Source: Methanolapillus africanus
Lineage (GTDB): Archaea > Halobacteriota > Methanosarcinia > Methanosarcinales > Methanosarcinaceae
NCBI RefSeq assembly: GCF_032714475.1
Contig: NZ_JAWDKD010000019.1
Coordinates: 1-64,000, forward strand
Direction of reading: 5' to 3'
DNA: 64,000 bases
Part shown: piece by piece, positions 1 to 8,609 of the stretch
Numbering within the stretch: position 1 is the stretch's first letter
How the letters are laid out: the number at the start of each line of letters is the position of its first letter
Position numbers and translations under genes: made by a program
Notes under the pieces: generated by a model
Database searches by the model: none
Told to the model about the DNA's origin: nothing
What the model saw: the letters and a program-made list of their open reading frames with translations, nothing else

Positions 1-121
1 CCCGACTTAAACCAACAATTTGGGATATTTGGGTTGCATCCAGATCTAAGGCAAAAAGCTTCACAATTTGCCGAAATTTGGATTCTGAAATTTTAGAACG
101 GTAAATGTATTTGTTTTTCAT
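1..121 (-). CDS. IS1595-family transposase, N-terminal part, cut by the window edge
   Basis: Reading the minus strand from the ATG at 121 gives an open frame of 40 residues that runs off the window. It begins MKNKYIYRSKISESKFRQIV and continues with a helix-turn-helix-like segment ending DATQISQIVGLSR. This start is typical of IS1595 (ISXO2-like) transposases, where an N-terminal DNA-binding region precedes the DDE domain. An in-frame ATG at 133 is an alternative start. The catalytic domain lies outside the window, so intactness cannot be judged. Family recognition is from sequence memory. Confidence 0.75.
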   Translation of the reverse strand, partial: MKNKYIYRSKISESKFRQIVKLFALDLDATQISQIVGLSR

Positions 122-170
122 CTGCATAATCATGATTTGAACACCAATTTATTTGGTTGTTCTTATCGTG

Positions 171-213
171 ACCCAAAAATAAATATGAAAAGAACGATTC
201 GTTATTTTTGGGT
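171..213. terminator. Inverted repeat at the 3' end of thiC
   Basis: ACCCAAAAATAA at 171-182 is exactly complementary to TTATTTTTGGGT at 202-213, with a 19-base loop. The stop codon of thiC lies in one arm. It could end the thiC transcript, or it could be a trace of the neighbouring insertion sequence. The large loop makes a classical terminator less certain. Confidence 0.4.
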
Positions 214-1521
214 TTTTGCCGCTTTTTCCAAACTGTTCTTTTTCCCTTTTTCAAGTTCCCGCTCAACGATTTTCATGGCGCACAGATTTCCGCACATCGA
301 ACAGGCTTCCGACTCCGAATTCCGGGATTCGCGGACTTTTCGGGCGTGAACCGGATCAATCGACAACTTATACTGCGTCTCCCAATCCAGATTTTTTCGG
401 GCGGCCGCCATTTGGTTATCCATCTTCCAAGCGCGTTCTTTGGGGCCGGTTTTGACTAAATCCACTGCATGAGCTGCAATTTGTGTGACCTGCATGCCTG
501 TTTTAATATCTTCCACCGTCGGCAGCGCCAAGTGTTCGGATGGGCTGACCATACACATAAAGTCAACGCCGGCCGCTCCGGCAATCGTGCTGCCGATGGC
601 GGACGTGATGTGGTCAAATCCGGGCGCGATATCGGTGACAATCGGACCAAGCAAATAAAGTGGCGCGTCGTGGCAGGTCTGTTTCATGAAATGAACGGAG
701 GTTTGAATCTGATCGATGGGAACGTGTCCCGGACCTTCGACAAAGGTTTGGACGTCTGCCGCCCGCGACCGAAGAACCAATTCACCGAGGACGAGGATTT
801 CCTCAAACATCGGCGCGTCCGACGCGTCATGAATGCATCCAGGGCGCATGCCATCGCCGAGACTGAGCGTGACGTCGTATCCGGCCGCGATTTCAAGCAA
901 ATAATCAAATTCCTGATAGAACGGATTTTCGGCGTCGTTGTGAATCATCCATGCCACCGTAAACGACCCTCCGCGGCTGACGACATCCATCATCCGGCCG
1001 GATTTCATCAATTTGGAAACGGTATTTTGATTGATGCCGGCATGAACGGTCACGAAGTCGACGCCCTGTTTGGCGTGGCGGCGGACGGCGTTAAACATAT
1101 CGTCGGACGTCATTTCAACGACCATCGGCGCACTGGCGGCCGCGTCATACAAGGGAACCGTGCCGACCGGGACGGTAATTTCGGACAAAATCTGCTGCCG
1201 GACATCATCCAAATCGCCGCCGGTGGACAGATCCATAATGGCGCCGGCGCCGTACCGGACAGCCGTTTTCGCTTTTAAAATCTCATCTTGTGCATCGATA
1301 TAATCCCGGGATGTGCCGACATTCGCGTTGATTTTTGTGCGCATCATTTGACCGATGCCGACCGGTGTAATCTCCCGGTTTTTGTTGTTGTTTTTCGGAA
1401 TGGTCACGAGCCCCTTGGCGACCAGCCGGCAAAGATCCGCCGGATCAATGCCTTCGTCGGCAGCAACCGTTTTGATGGCGTCGCCGACAATTCCGTTTTT
1501 ACAATCTTTCATGAGCGTCAT
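202..1521 (-). CDS. thiC: Phosphomethylpyrimidine synthase ThiC
   Basis: ThiC is a radical SAM enzyme that converts 5-aminoimidazole ribotide to HMP phosphate in thiamine biosynthesis. The protein has the family core (GAGAIMDLSTGGDL, VTVHAGI, EGPGHVP) and the C-terminal cluster motif CSMCGNLC that binds the 4Fe-4S cluster. Length of 439 residues suits archaeal ThiC. I chose the ATG at 1521 because the product then begins MTLMKDCKNGIV, the usual archaeal start, and a TATA-like element (TATATA, 1544-1549 on this strand) lies about 25 bp upstream, which fits a leaderless mRNA. The open frame extends to an ATG at 1596, so a 464-residue form is possible. The insertion sequence lies just downstream. 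Confidence 0.93.
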   Translation of the reverse strand: MTLMKDCKNGIVGDAIKTVAADEGIDPADLCRLVAKGLVTIPKNNNKNREITPVGIGQMMRTKINANVGTSRDYIDAQDEILKAKTAVRYGAGAIMDLSTGGDLDDVRQQILSEITVPVGTVPLYDAAASAPMVVEMTSDDMFNAVRRHAKQGVDFVTVHAGINQNTVSKLMKSGRMMDVVSRGGSFTVAWMIHNDAENPFYQEFDYLLEIAAGYDVTLSLGDGMRPGCIHDASDAPMFEEILVLGELVLRSRAADVQTFVEGPGHVPIDQIQTSVHFMKQTCHDAPLYLLGPIVTDIAPGFDHITSAIGSTIAGAAGVDFMCMVSPSEHLALPTVEDIKTGMQVTQIAAHAVDLVKTGPKERAWKMDNQMAAARKNLDWETQYKLSIDPVHARKVRESRNSESEACSMCGNLCAMKIVERELEKGKKNSLEKAAKTQK

Positions 1522-1659
1522 AAAACACGTCAACGCGTTTCGAATATATAGCCTTTCGGGTTTGACGGATGAAATTGTTGCCGTTCCGGCAATCATTCAT
1601 TTTTGATCCTGTTTCAATAACAATATCATCACCAAAAAGCTTAATTTTTATTTATTCGT

Positions 1660-2110
1660 CTGCGTCCGGCGCGCGCGTTATAGCATTTGTTTTTTGAAGA
1701 CAGGCCATCAAAAAGCGGGGGTTCATTTTTACTTTTGCAGTTTGCATCTACAGATGACTGTTTTAAGATTTCAGCTTGTACCCGCCGTTTCCAAAAATAC
1801 AGATGATTCTTGTTCCGTTTTACAGCAACTGTTTTCAACAAGACACATATTTTATGGTCCGGTTTTCAGCAGGAGGTCCTAACAATACACGTGTCGTTTG
1901 GCTCAGTTCTGCATTTGTTGCGATTAATTGCACTTTCCGTCCGGCGATATCCGCCTAAACAGACGCAAAGCGTCTGTTTAGGCGGGACATTGACGTGAGA
2001 GGGAACAGACGCCTAAAATTAAACGAAAACAGACCCGACAACTTTTAAAAATCCAAAAGAAAATGTGTCGCTGTAACGCGCGCGCAGGCCGCTCACCAAA
2101 AAAGAGAAAA
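1660..2110. repeat. Composite intergenic repeat, copy A
   Basis: This gene-free stretch holds a GC-rich box around TAACGCGCGCG twice, inverted near 1669-1683 and direct near 2072-2090. Between them lie degenerate units of the 'tacaGcAgntgcaa / aacaactgtatt' type (about 1735-1925) and a perfect 16-bp inverted repeat (1951-1966 with 1970-1985, loop AAA) built around CCGCCTAAACAGACGC. The same three parts recur at six other places. This is the only copy with a box at both ends. No open frame looks real. Confidence 0.75.
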
Positions 2111-2140
2111 GGAAGTAAAAATCAAAAAAACAAATTGAAA

Positions 2141-3631
2141 TTAGTTTTTCAATTTGTCTTCTACAATCTGAATGTTTTCATCCACGTTTTCATAATTCGG
2201 CTCGACCGTTTTCAACTTTTTAAATACGGTCAAAGCATCCGAATACCGCTCCAACTTAAAGAGCGTCGTCGCGTAATTATCAAGCACGTCCGGATTCAGA
2301 GCGTCGTATCGGAGAGATTCCGCAAAGAATTGAACCGCTTCTTCATACCGTTTTTCTTTCACCAAAATCAGCGCTTTATTGAAATACGCCTTCGGATTGA
2401 ACGGGTCGGCATGAATGGCCCGGTCAAAATTTTGAATGGCCTGCGTGTTGTCCCCTTTTTTGGCATAAACGATACCGAGCATGTTTGTAATTTCGTAGTG
2501 GAACGGATCAATGTTTTGAGCTTTGGACAAAACGGCGACGGCTTCATCGAGCATGGCCGGATTTTGACCGGCGGACGCCAATTTTAATTTGCCGATTTCC
2601 TCATAAACCGGAATGAACGCGGGGTCCATCTGCGAAACGTAATTAAACGCCGCCAAGGCTTTTTCCGGCTCGTTTAACCGGAGGTGAATCTTGCCGACTT
2701 CATAGCGCACGCTTAAATTTTCAGGTTCGATCGCGACAATTTTATCAAAAACCAAAAGCGCCTGTTCCAAAGAATCGTGCGTATTGATTTTGGACAACAC
2801 AAAACCGAGTTGAATTCGTGCGCTCATGAAATTGGGATCGAGTTCAATCACGCGTTCAAAAGAAACCACCGCTTTTTGAAGTTTTCCGGTCGCGTTTTGC
2901 ATGAGTCCCAAATAATAATAAACGCCGGCGTCGTCCGGGCTGATGAGAAGTTCTTTTTCCAAAACTTCTTCCGATTTTTCAAAAGCGCCCATCTTCATAA
3001 AAGCAAAAGACTGGTAGCTGTAAAGCCGGCGCATGTCTTCTTTTCGAAGTTCAACGTCGCCGCCTTTTCCGAAAAGCGTGCCCTCACGGTCTTCTTCACT
3101 GCCGTCGACGACGAAACTTTCAAACCGGTCGATGAAAAGAATGCAAGAGGCGGCAAGCTCGTCATAGATGCCCAGCGACATCAGGCAAACGCATTTCAGG
3201 TCGGCCGCGGCGAACAAAAACGGATCCGTTTCCAATGCCCTGTCAAAATACATGATCGCGTCATTGAGCTGCTTTTGCCGGTAGAGAATAAATCCTTTGG
3301 AATAAAGATATTCGGCGTTTCCCGGATCGAATTTCAGTGCCTTTTCGACCGACGCCATGGCTTTGTCATATTGACCGGTTTGTTCTTCCAAAACCGCTTT
3401 TTGATTCCAGAAGGCATGATCCTTCGGATACCGGATCAAAATCTCTTCGTAACAGGCGATGGCCCGGTCATAGTCGTTCAACTGGACATACGTAAATGCC
3501 AAGCTCTCCCATGCCTTTTTAAATTTCGGCATCTCCTTGGAAAGCTGCGCAAAAATGTCTCCCGCTTCTTTATACCGGCCGTCCAGCAGAAGCGTTCTTC
3601 CTTGCTCAAAGCGATTATCCGGTTGACTCAT
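2141..3631 (-). CDS. Tetratricopeptide repeat protein
   Basis: A 496-residue protein made almost entirely of 34-residue TPR units. Recurrent signatures include AWESLAFTYVQLNDYDRAI, NPKAYFNKALILVKEKRYEEA and YYYLGLMQNATGKLQKA. TPR solenoids mediate protein-protein contacts. No signal peptide, membrane segment or enzymatic domain is visible, so it is probably a cytoplasmic scaffold or co-chaperone-like adaptor; partners cannot be inferred. An irregular middle (about residues 165-205, acidic, including SFVVDGSEEDREG) interrupts the repeats. It stands alone between repeat copy A and a long AT-rich spacer. The ATG at 3631 gives MSQPDNRFEQGRTLL, a sensible start for the first repeat. Confidence 0.85.
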   Translation of the reverse strand: MSQPDNRFEQGRTLLLDGRYKEAGDIFAQLSKEMPKFKKAWESLAFTYVQLNDYDRAIACYEEILIRYPKDHAFWNQKAVLEEQTGQYDKAMASVEKALKFDPGNAEYLYSKGFILYRQKQLNDAIMYFDRALETDPFLFAAADLKCVCLMSLGIYDELAASCILFIDRFESFVVDGSEEDREGTLFGKGGDVELRKEDMRRLYSYQSFAFMKMGAFEKSEEVLEKELLISPDDAGVYYYLGLMQNATGKLQKAVVSFERVIELDPNFMSARIQLGFVLSKINTHDSLEQALLVFDKIVAIEPENLSVRYEVGKIHLRLNEPEKALAAFNYVSQMDPAFIPVYEEIGKLKLASAGQNPAMLDEAVAVLSKAQNIDPFHYEITNMLGIVYAKKGDNTQAIQNFDRAIHADPFNPKAYFNKALILVKEKRYEEAVQFFAESLRYDALNPDVLDNYATTLFKLERYSDALTVFKKLKTVEPNYENVDENIQIVEDKLKN

Positions 3632-4156
3632 TTTTGAAAACCTTTATCAATTGTCACAAAACCACACCTAAAACACCGTTCCGATATTTTATTGATGCGG
3701 TTTTACTTTTCTGTTTTTATTTTTATTTTTATTTCGGATTTGACATCCTTTTTTGGAGTATAAATATAGGATTCAAACGTATAAGAATGTACGAGAGACA
3801 AGTAAACAAACGATAAATAATTTTGTCTTGGTTTGGGATACTTTTTTGCCTCGGAATGCGGTATTATTTAGAAAAAATAAAGGGGCAGATCAATCTCCAA
3901 AAATTAAAAGAGATGTCGCCATAACACAAGGTTTTTATTTTTTGACTTACCTCTTTGATAGGTTTCGCATAATTTCAGTTATTTGCCAGTCAATTCAGTC
4001 ATTATTCGAATTCAATCCACTTAATTTCAATCTATTCATTTAATTTCAATTATATTCATTTAATTTTAATCATATTCATCTTTAATTTCAAATTCAACTG
4101 ATAGTTATTTTCATTTTCATCCGATCATTCGGATTGAAACGGAGTTGGTGATTTTT
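3632..4156. other. AT-rich spacer with short tandem repeats
   Basis: No convincing gene is present. From about 4010 to 4096 an imperfect unit of about 20 bp resembling TATTCATTTAATTTCAAT is repeated roughly four times, ending about 50 bp before purH. TATA-like sequences for the divergent TPR gene and for purH could lie here, but the extreme AT content makes single boxes unreliable. Confidence 0.5.
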
Positions 4157-5788
4157 TTGGTCAAGAGAGCACTCATCAGTGTTTCCGATAAAACAGGTAT
4201 CGTCGATTTTACAAAAACGTTGGTTGCGCACAACTTTGAAATCATTTCAACCGGCGGAACGGCAAAAACGCTTCGAGACGCCGGCATTAAGGTTCTGGAC
4301 GTCTCCGATGTGACCGGATTTCCCGAAATGATGGACGGGCGCGTCAAAACCCTTCACCCGAAAATTCACGGCGCTTTGCTTTACTTAAGAGACAATCCGA
4401 CGCATGCCGCCCAAGCCGTGGCGCAGGGCATTTCCGCGATCGACATGGTCGTCGTCAATCTCTATCCGTTCAGGGAAACGGTTGCCAAAGAAGGCGTGAC
4501 AATCGAAGATGCCGTTGAAAACATCGACATCGGCGGTCCGTCTCTTCTCCGGGCGGCGGCGAAAAATTACAAATTCGTGACCGTCGTCTGCGACCCGTCC
4601 GACTATCCCGCCATCGAAAAAGAATTGAAGGAAAACGCCGGCAACGTGTCGCTGCCCCTCAAAGAAAAGATGATGGTCAAAGCCTTCCGGCACACCGCCG
4701 ATTACGACGGCGCGATTGACACGTATTTGAGCCGGACGCTTCTCGATGAAAAAGTCAAACGCTTCTCCTTTGTCGGCGGCGAAAAACTCCGCTACGGCGA
4801 AAACTGGCACCAAGACGCTTCGTTTTACAAAGACACGCGCTGTGCGGGTCCGAGTTTGTCAAGCGCCCAGCAGCTTCACGGCAAAGAACTGTCCTACAAC
4901 AATTATATCGACATCGACAACGCCATTTTAACGCTCAAGGACCTCAACAGTCCCAACCCGAGCGTTGTGATTGTGAAACACAACAATCCGTGCGGCCTGG
5001 CCACCGGTAAAACGCTGAAAAACGCCTTTTTGGCAGCGTGGGACGGCGACCCGGTGTCGGCATTCGGCAGCATCATTTGCGTCAACCGCGTTTTTGACGT
5101 GGAAACGGCAAAGTGTCTCGACAAAAAATTCATTGAAATCATCGTCGCCCCCGGATTTGAACCGGAAGCCTTGGAAATCCTCAAAAAGAAAAGTGAAAGC
5201 CTTCGTCTTTTGGAACTCAAAGACTTTGACAAACCGTTTGACAACAAACTGGTGTACAAACACGTCACCGGCGGACTTCTCGAACAAACCCGCGACGTCG
5301 GCCTCTTTGAGAAATGGGATCTTGTGACGACGGAAAAGTTCCCGGACGCTAAAAAAGGCGTGTCCGAGTTCGCCATGAGCGTTTGCAAGTGCATCAAATC
5401 GAATTCGATTTCCATTGCTTACGAATACGAACCGGGGTACTACATGCTTCTCGGCATGGGCGCCGGCCAGCCCAACCGTGTGGACTCCATCCGAAAACTC
5501 GGCGCGCCCAAAGCTTACGACAATTTAAAAACCATGTACGACCGGATGAACGCCGAAACCCCGATGACCATCACGCTTGAAGATTATCAGAAGCAAGTCA
5601 TTTCGGAATGCGTCATGGCGTCAGACGCCTTTTTCCCGTTCGACGACAGCGTCATTTTCGCCCACGAAGCCGGACTGAATTACATTTTGTCCCCGGGCGG
5701 CTCCATCCGCGACGAAGAAGTGATTGCCACCGCCAACCGCCTCGGCGTTGCAATGGTTTTCACCGGCATGCGGCACTTCCTCCATTAA
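4157..5788 (+). CDS. purH: Bifunctional AICAR formyltransferase/IMP cyclohydrolase PurH
   Basis: PurH performs the last two steps of purine synthesis, formylating AICAR and closing the ring to IMP. The N-terminal cyclohydrolase (MGS-like) domain starts VKRALISVSDKTGIVDF and contains GRVKTLHPKIHG. The C-terminal transformylase domain contains KHNNPCGLA and ends with LSPGGSIRDEEVIATANRLG and the family-typical MVFTGMRHFLH. Length of 543 residues is normal. The start is TTG at 4157: GGTGAT lies 5 bases upstream and translation then begins MVKRALIS. A TTG at 4145 upstream would swallow the ribosome binding site. Many archaea use separate PurO/PurP enzymes instead; Methanosarcinales are known to have the PurH type. 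Confidence 0.96.
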   Translation: MVKRALISVSDKTGIVDFTKTLVAHNFEIISTGGTAKTLRDAGIKVLDVSDVTGFPEMMDGRVKTLHPKIHGALLYLRDNPTHAAQAVAQGISAIDMVVVNLYPFRETVAKEGVTIEDAVENIDIGGPSLLRAAAKNYKFVTVVCDPSDYPAIEKELKENAGNVSLPLKEKMMVKAFRHTADYDGAIDTYLSRTLLDEKVKRFSFVGGEKLRYGENWHQDASFYKDTRCAGPSLSSAQQLHGKELSYNNYIDIDNAILTLKDLNSPNPSVVIVKHNNPCGLATGKTLKNAFLAAWDGDPVSAFGSIICVNRVFDVETAKCLDKKFIEIIVAPGFEPEALEILKKKSESLRLLELKDFDKPFDNKLVYKHVTGGLLEQTRDVGLFEKWDLVTTEKFPDAKKGVSEFAMSVCKCIKSNSISIAYEYEPGYYMLLGMGAGQPNRVDSIRKLGAPKAYDNLKTMYDRMNAETPMTITLEDYQKQVISECVMASDAFFPFDDSVIFAHEAGLNYILSPGGSIRDEEVIATANRLGVAMVFTGMRHFLH

Positions 5789-6010
5789 ACGATTTGTTTC
5801 TTTTTTGAAACGGTTTGAAAGAGCGGCGTTCGGCACAATTTCTGCGCGTCCGCCGCCTCTGAAATATTCCAATTTTCCGTCATTTTTAGAATCGCCGTCA
5901 AACCGGCGACGAAATTTTTTCATAAACCATTATTTATAAGAGCAGCAACGTTTCACGTTCATAATTTAAAACATTTTTATATTTAATCAAAATAATCTCG
6001 GCTGATCCTT

Positions 6011-7390
6011 ATGACCAACAAATTCGAAATGATGGAATCCGGAAGCGTCAAAAAAGCGCTTGCGTGGTTAGCGGCGCCGGCCATCGTTTCGTTGACGATT
6101 CAAACGCTTTACGGGTTTGTCGATACGGTTTTTGTCGGCCGCGGTCTCGGCGACGACGGCGTTCTCGGTCTCGGCGCGCTCACCATTGCGTTTCCGATCA
6201 TGTATTTGATCGTTGCCGCGGCGTCCGGTGTCGGCGTCGGCGGGTCGTCTTACATTTCCCGCGGGTTTGGCGCCAAAGATCAAGAACGGGTCAAAAAAGG
6301 CATTGGAAACATGATTATTTTGGGGATTTTGGTCAGCCTCATCTTTACAATCGCCGGATTTTTCCTGCTGGAACCGTCGCTTCGGCTGTTCGGCGCCACT
6401 GATACGATTCTTCCGTTTGCGAAAGATTACATGTATTGGATTTTAATCGGCTGTGTTTTTCAAGTACTGACCATCACACTGACGGCAATCGTCATGGCGG
6501 AAGGCAATTCCATGTATATTATGGGCATGTATGCAGTTTCCAGCGTCACCAACATTGTTTTGGATTATGTCTTTATTTTCATTTTCGATTGGGGAATCGC
6601 AGGCGCTGCCATTGCGACCGTCATCGCGCAAATGATCAACTTCATCTTTTTGATTTTTTACATGTACCGCGTCAGCAGCCTGAAATTCAGCGCCCGTTGG
6701 CTTGTGTTTAATCCCCGGGTTTCCTGGGACATCGTTAAGATCGGCGCCTCCGAATTTGTTCGGGAAGGATCGCTCACGTTGATGTTTATCATCGTCAACC
6801 GCAACTTGGTTCTCTACGGCGGCGACGTCTCCATTGCGATTTTTGGGCTCATCAACCGCATTTTCGGCGTCGTGATCATTCCGGTCATCGGCATTGTTCA
6901 GGGAATGATTCCGCTCACGGGATACAACTACGGCGCCAAAAACTATACACGGGTGCGGGAAATATTCAAAACCGCCGCCATTTGGGCCGTTGTCAGCAGT
7001 TTGATTTTGGGTGTGATCAGTTACGCCTTTACAGCCGAAATATTCGGCATTTTCACCACAGATTTGCCGCTTATTGAAGAAGCCGTCGTCGCCTATTGGC
7101 TGGCCGACCTCAGCATCCCGATCGTCGCGTTTGCAATCATCGGATCCGCCTTTTTGCAGGCGCTCGGCAAAGCCAAAGAATCGTTTTTGCTGACGATTGC
7201 GCGCCAATTGTTTATTCTGCCGGTTCTGACCGTGATTCCGATCTTTTGGGGACTGACCGGCGTTTGGATCTCATTCCCGATTGTGGACGTGATGACAGGC
7301 GTTCTGACAATTTTGTTTATTCTCCGCCAGTTGAAAGTATTGAAAAAAGAAGAACAAAAATATGCGGTCAAAAAAGCGGCGGCCGTCTGA
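6011..7390 (+). CDS. MATE family efflux transporter
   Basis: A 459-residue polytopic protein with about twelve hydrophobic segments in two related halves. It begins with a short cytoplasmic stretch followed by VKKALAWLAAPAIVSLTIQTLYGFVDTVFVGRGLG, the classic MATE N-terminus, with GAKDQERVKKGIGN in the first half and GYNYGAKNYTRVREIFK at the matching place in the second. MATE proteins export cationic drugs or metabolites in exchange for Na+ or H+. The substrate cannot be told. The gene is monocistronic and follows a TATA-rich spacer. Confidence 0.92.
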   Translation: MTNKFEMMESGSVKKALAWLAAPAIVSLTIQTLYGFVDTVFVGRGLGDDGVLGLGALTIAFPIMYLIVAAASGVGVGGSSYISRGFGAKDQERVKKGIGNMIILGILVSLIFTIAGFFLLEPSLRLFGATDTILPFAKDYMYWILIGCVFQVLTITLTAIVMAEGNSMYIMGMYAVSSVTNIVLDYVFIFIFDWGIAGAAIATVIAQMINFIFLIFYMYRVSSLKFSARWLVFNPRVSWDIVKIGASEFVREGSLTLMFIIVNRNLVLYGGDVSIAIFGLINRIFGVVIIPVIGIVQGMIPLTGYNYGAKNYTRVREIFKTAAIWAVVSSLILGVISYAFTAEIFGIFTTDLPLIEEAVVAYWLADLSIPIVAFAIIGSAFLQALGKAKESFLLTIARQLFILPVLTVIPIFWGLTGVWISFPIVDVMTGVLTILFILRQLKVLKKEEQKYAVKKAAAV

Positions 7391-7575
7391 CGCCTTTTTT
7401 ATTTTCAATCATTTGATTCCTATTTTGAATGAATATTTTCCCTGAAAATTTATATTTCCCAAAAATATAGAAATCGAGAGAATCTGTATTTAAATTTTTT
7501 CTTTTGTAAATTTTCGAAACTGATTTATAGAACGGGACCATTTCGAAAAATATCCAAAATTGAAGGAGGGAAAAA

Positions 7576-7938
7576 ATGATTCTGATTAAAACAAAAGATT
7601 ACGTTTCGGAAGGGTTTTCGTATGGTGATGGAGAAATTATTTGTTCTGTCATCGACCAAATATTGGAACGCGGCGATTCCGTAACAGTTGATTTTACTGA
7701 TATTGATTCGTACACCGCTCTATTTTTTAAGGTTTCATTGACTGAGCATTTGAGTTCAATGACAAAAGACGAATATGATTCGAGAATAAGAGTTGAAAAT
7801 CTGTCGGAACTTGGCGACCTTGTATATAATCAATGTTACCGTACAGCTGTCAAATTTTACAGTTCGACGCCGGAAGAACAAGAAATGTACATACAGAGTA
7901 TTCGCGATATGATGGAAGAGCTGGGGGTTTCAGAATGA
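7576..7938 (+). CDS. STAS-like domain protein (DUF4325 type)
   Basis: A 120-residue soluble protein preceded by a strong ribosome binding site (GGAGGG). The segment SVTVDFTDIDSYTALFFKVSL, followed by IRVENLSELG, matches the STAS-like DUF4325 fold seen in small regulatory proteins. The last four bases overlap the start of the PIN-domain gene (ATGA), so the two are translationally coupled. Such a small partner directly before a PIN nuclease suggests an antitoxin-like or regulatory role. That role is inferred from arrangement only. Confidence 0.65.
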   Translation: MILIKTKDYVSEGFSYGDGEIICSVIDQILERGDSVTVDFTDIDSYTALFFKVSLTEHLSSMTKDEYDSRIRVENLSELGDLVYNQCYRTAVKFYSSTPEEQEMYIQSIRDMMEELGVSE

Positions 7939-8507
7939 TATATCAAATCCCACTCAATGAAACTGTGGACCCGAAAGAGAAATACTTCATTGATGCAAAT
8001 ATTCTTTTATTTTTGTACACGGATGACACCGATCGGTCCCAAAACAAAAATAAAATTAAAATTTATTCGGATTTTGTAAAATATTTAAAAAATAATGGAA
8101 ATCCGTTGTTTATCTCGTCTTTAAATCTTCAAGAAGTATTGCACGTTATTGAAAAAAAAGAATACGATAATTATTGCAAAGAGAATCAATGTCGTGTCAA
8201 ATTAAAACGCTACCGCCGCAACCACCAAGAAAGAAAAGAACTCAAAATGAAATTGGGATCTCTTCTCCAACAAATTGTTCAAAATTATTCCGTGGAAGGC
8301 GATTCGGTCGACATCAAAGATATTGAAGCGTTTGTTTCAAGTTTTGACACGCACTTGTACGATCCGATTGATTTCTTCGCCGTCGATTCCAGATGCAGTC
8401 GAAGCCGCTTTAATTACATCACAGACGATTCCGATTTCAAAAACAATTTGAATTTCAAAACGAATCCGAATGTGAACTTATACACATATGGGACGCCTTC
8501 ATCATAA
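7935..8507 (+). CDS. PIN-domain ribonuclease-like protein
   Basis: A 190-residue protein. The acidic residues expected of a PIN domain are present: Asp in KYFIDANILLFLY near the N-terminus, Glu in SLNLQEVLHV, and a late Asp pair in NYITDDSDF. PIN domains are Mg2+-dependent RNases, often VapC-type toxins. The middle is an unusually basic insert (KENQCRVKLKRYRRNHQERK), which may bind RNA. I chose the ATG that overlaps the preceding stop; the frame stays open further upstream, but that would overlap the STAS-like gene by 100 bases. The gene forms a two-gene unit with 7576-7938. Confidence 0.7.
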   Translation: MIYQIPLNETVDPKEKYFIDANILLFLYTDDTDRSQNKNKIKIYSDFVKYLKNNGNPLFISSLNLQEVLHVIEKKEYDNYCKENQCRVKLKRYRRNHQERKELKMKLGSLLQQIVQNYSVEGDSVDIKDIEAFVSSFDTHLYDPIDFFAVDSRCSRSRFNYITDDSDFKNNLNFKTNPNVNLYTYGTPSS

Positions 8508-8609
8508 ACCGGCAGCTATTTCATGAAAAAAATGAAATTAATCCCGACAGAACATTTCAAATTTCAATTCAAAGAAACATTCAAATTCTTTGATTCCTCT
8601 TTTTGACAC

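Noticed and set aside
469..1278. 269-residue plus-strand frame opposite thiC
   Set aside because: It is the antisense shadow of thiC; the minus-strand protein has clear family motifs and this frame has none.
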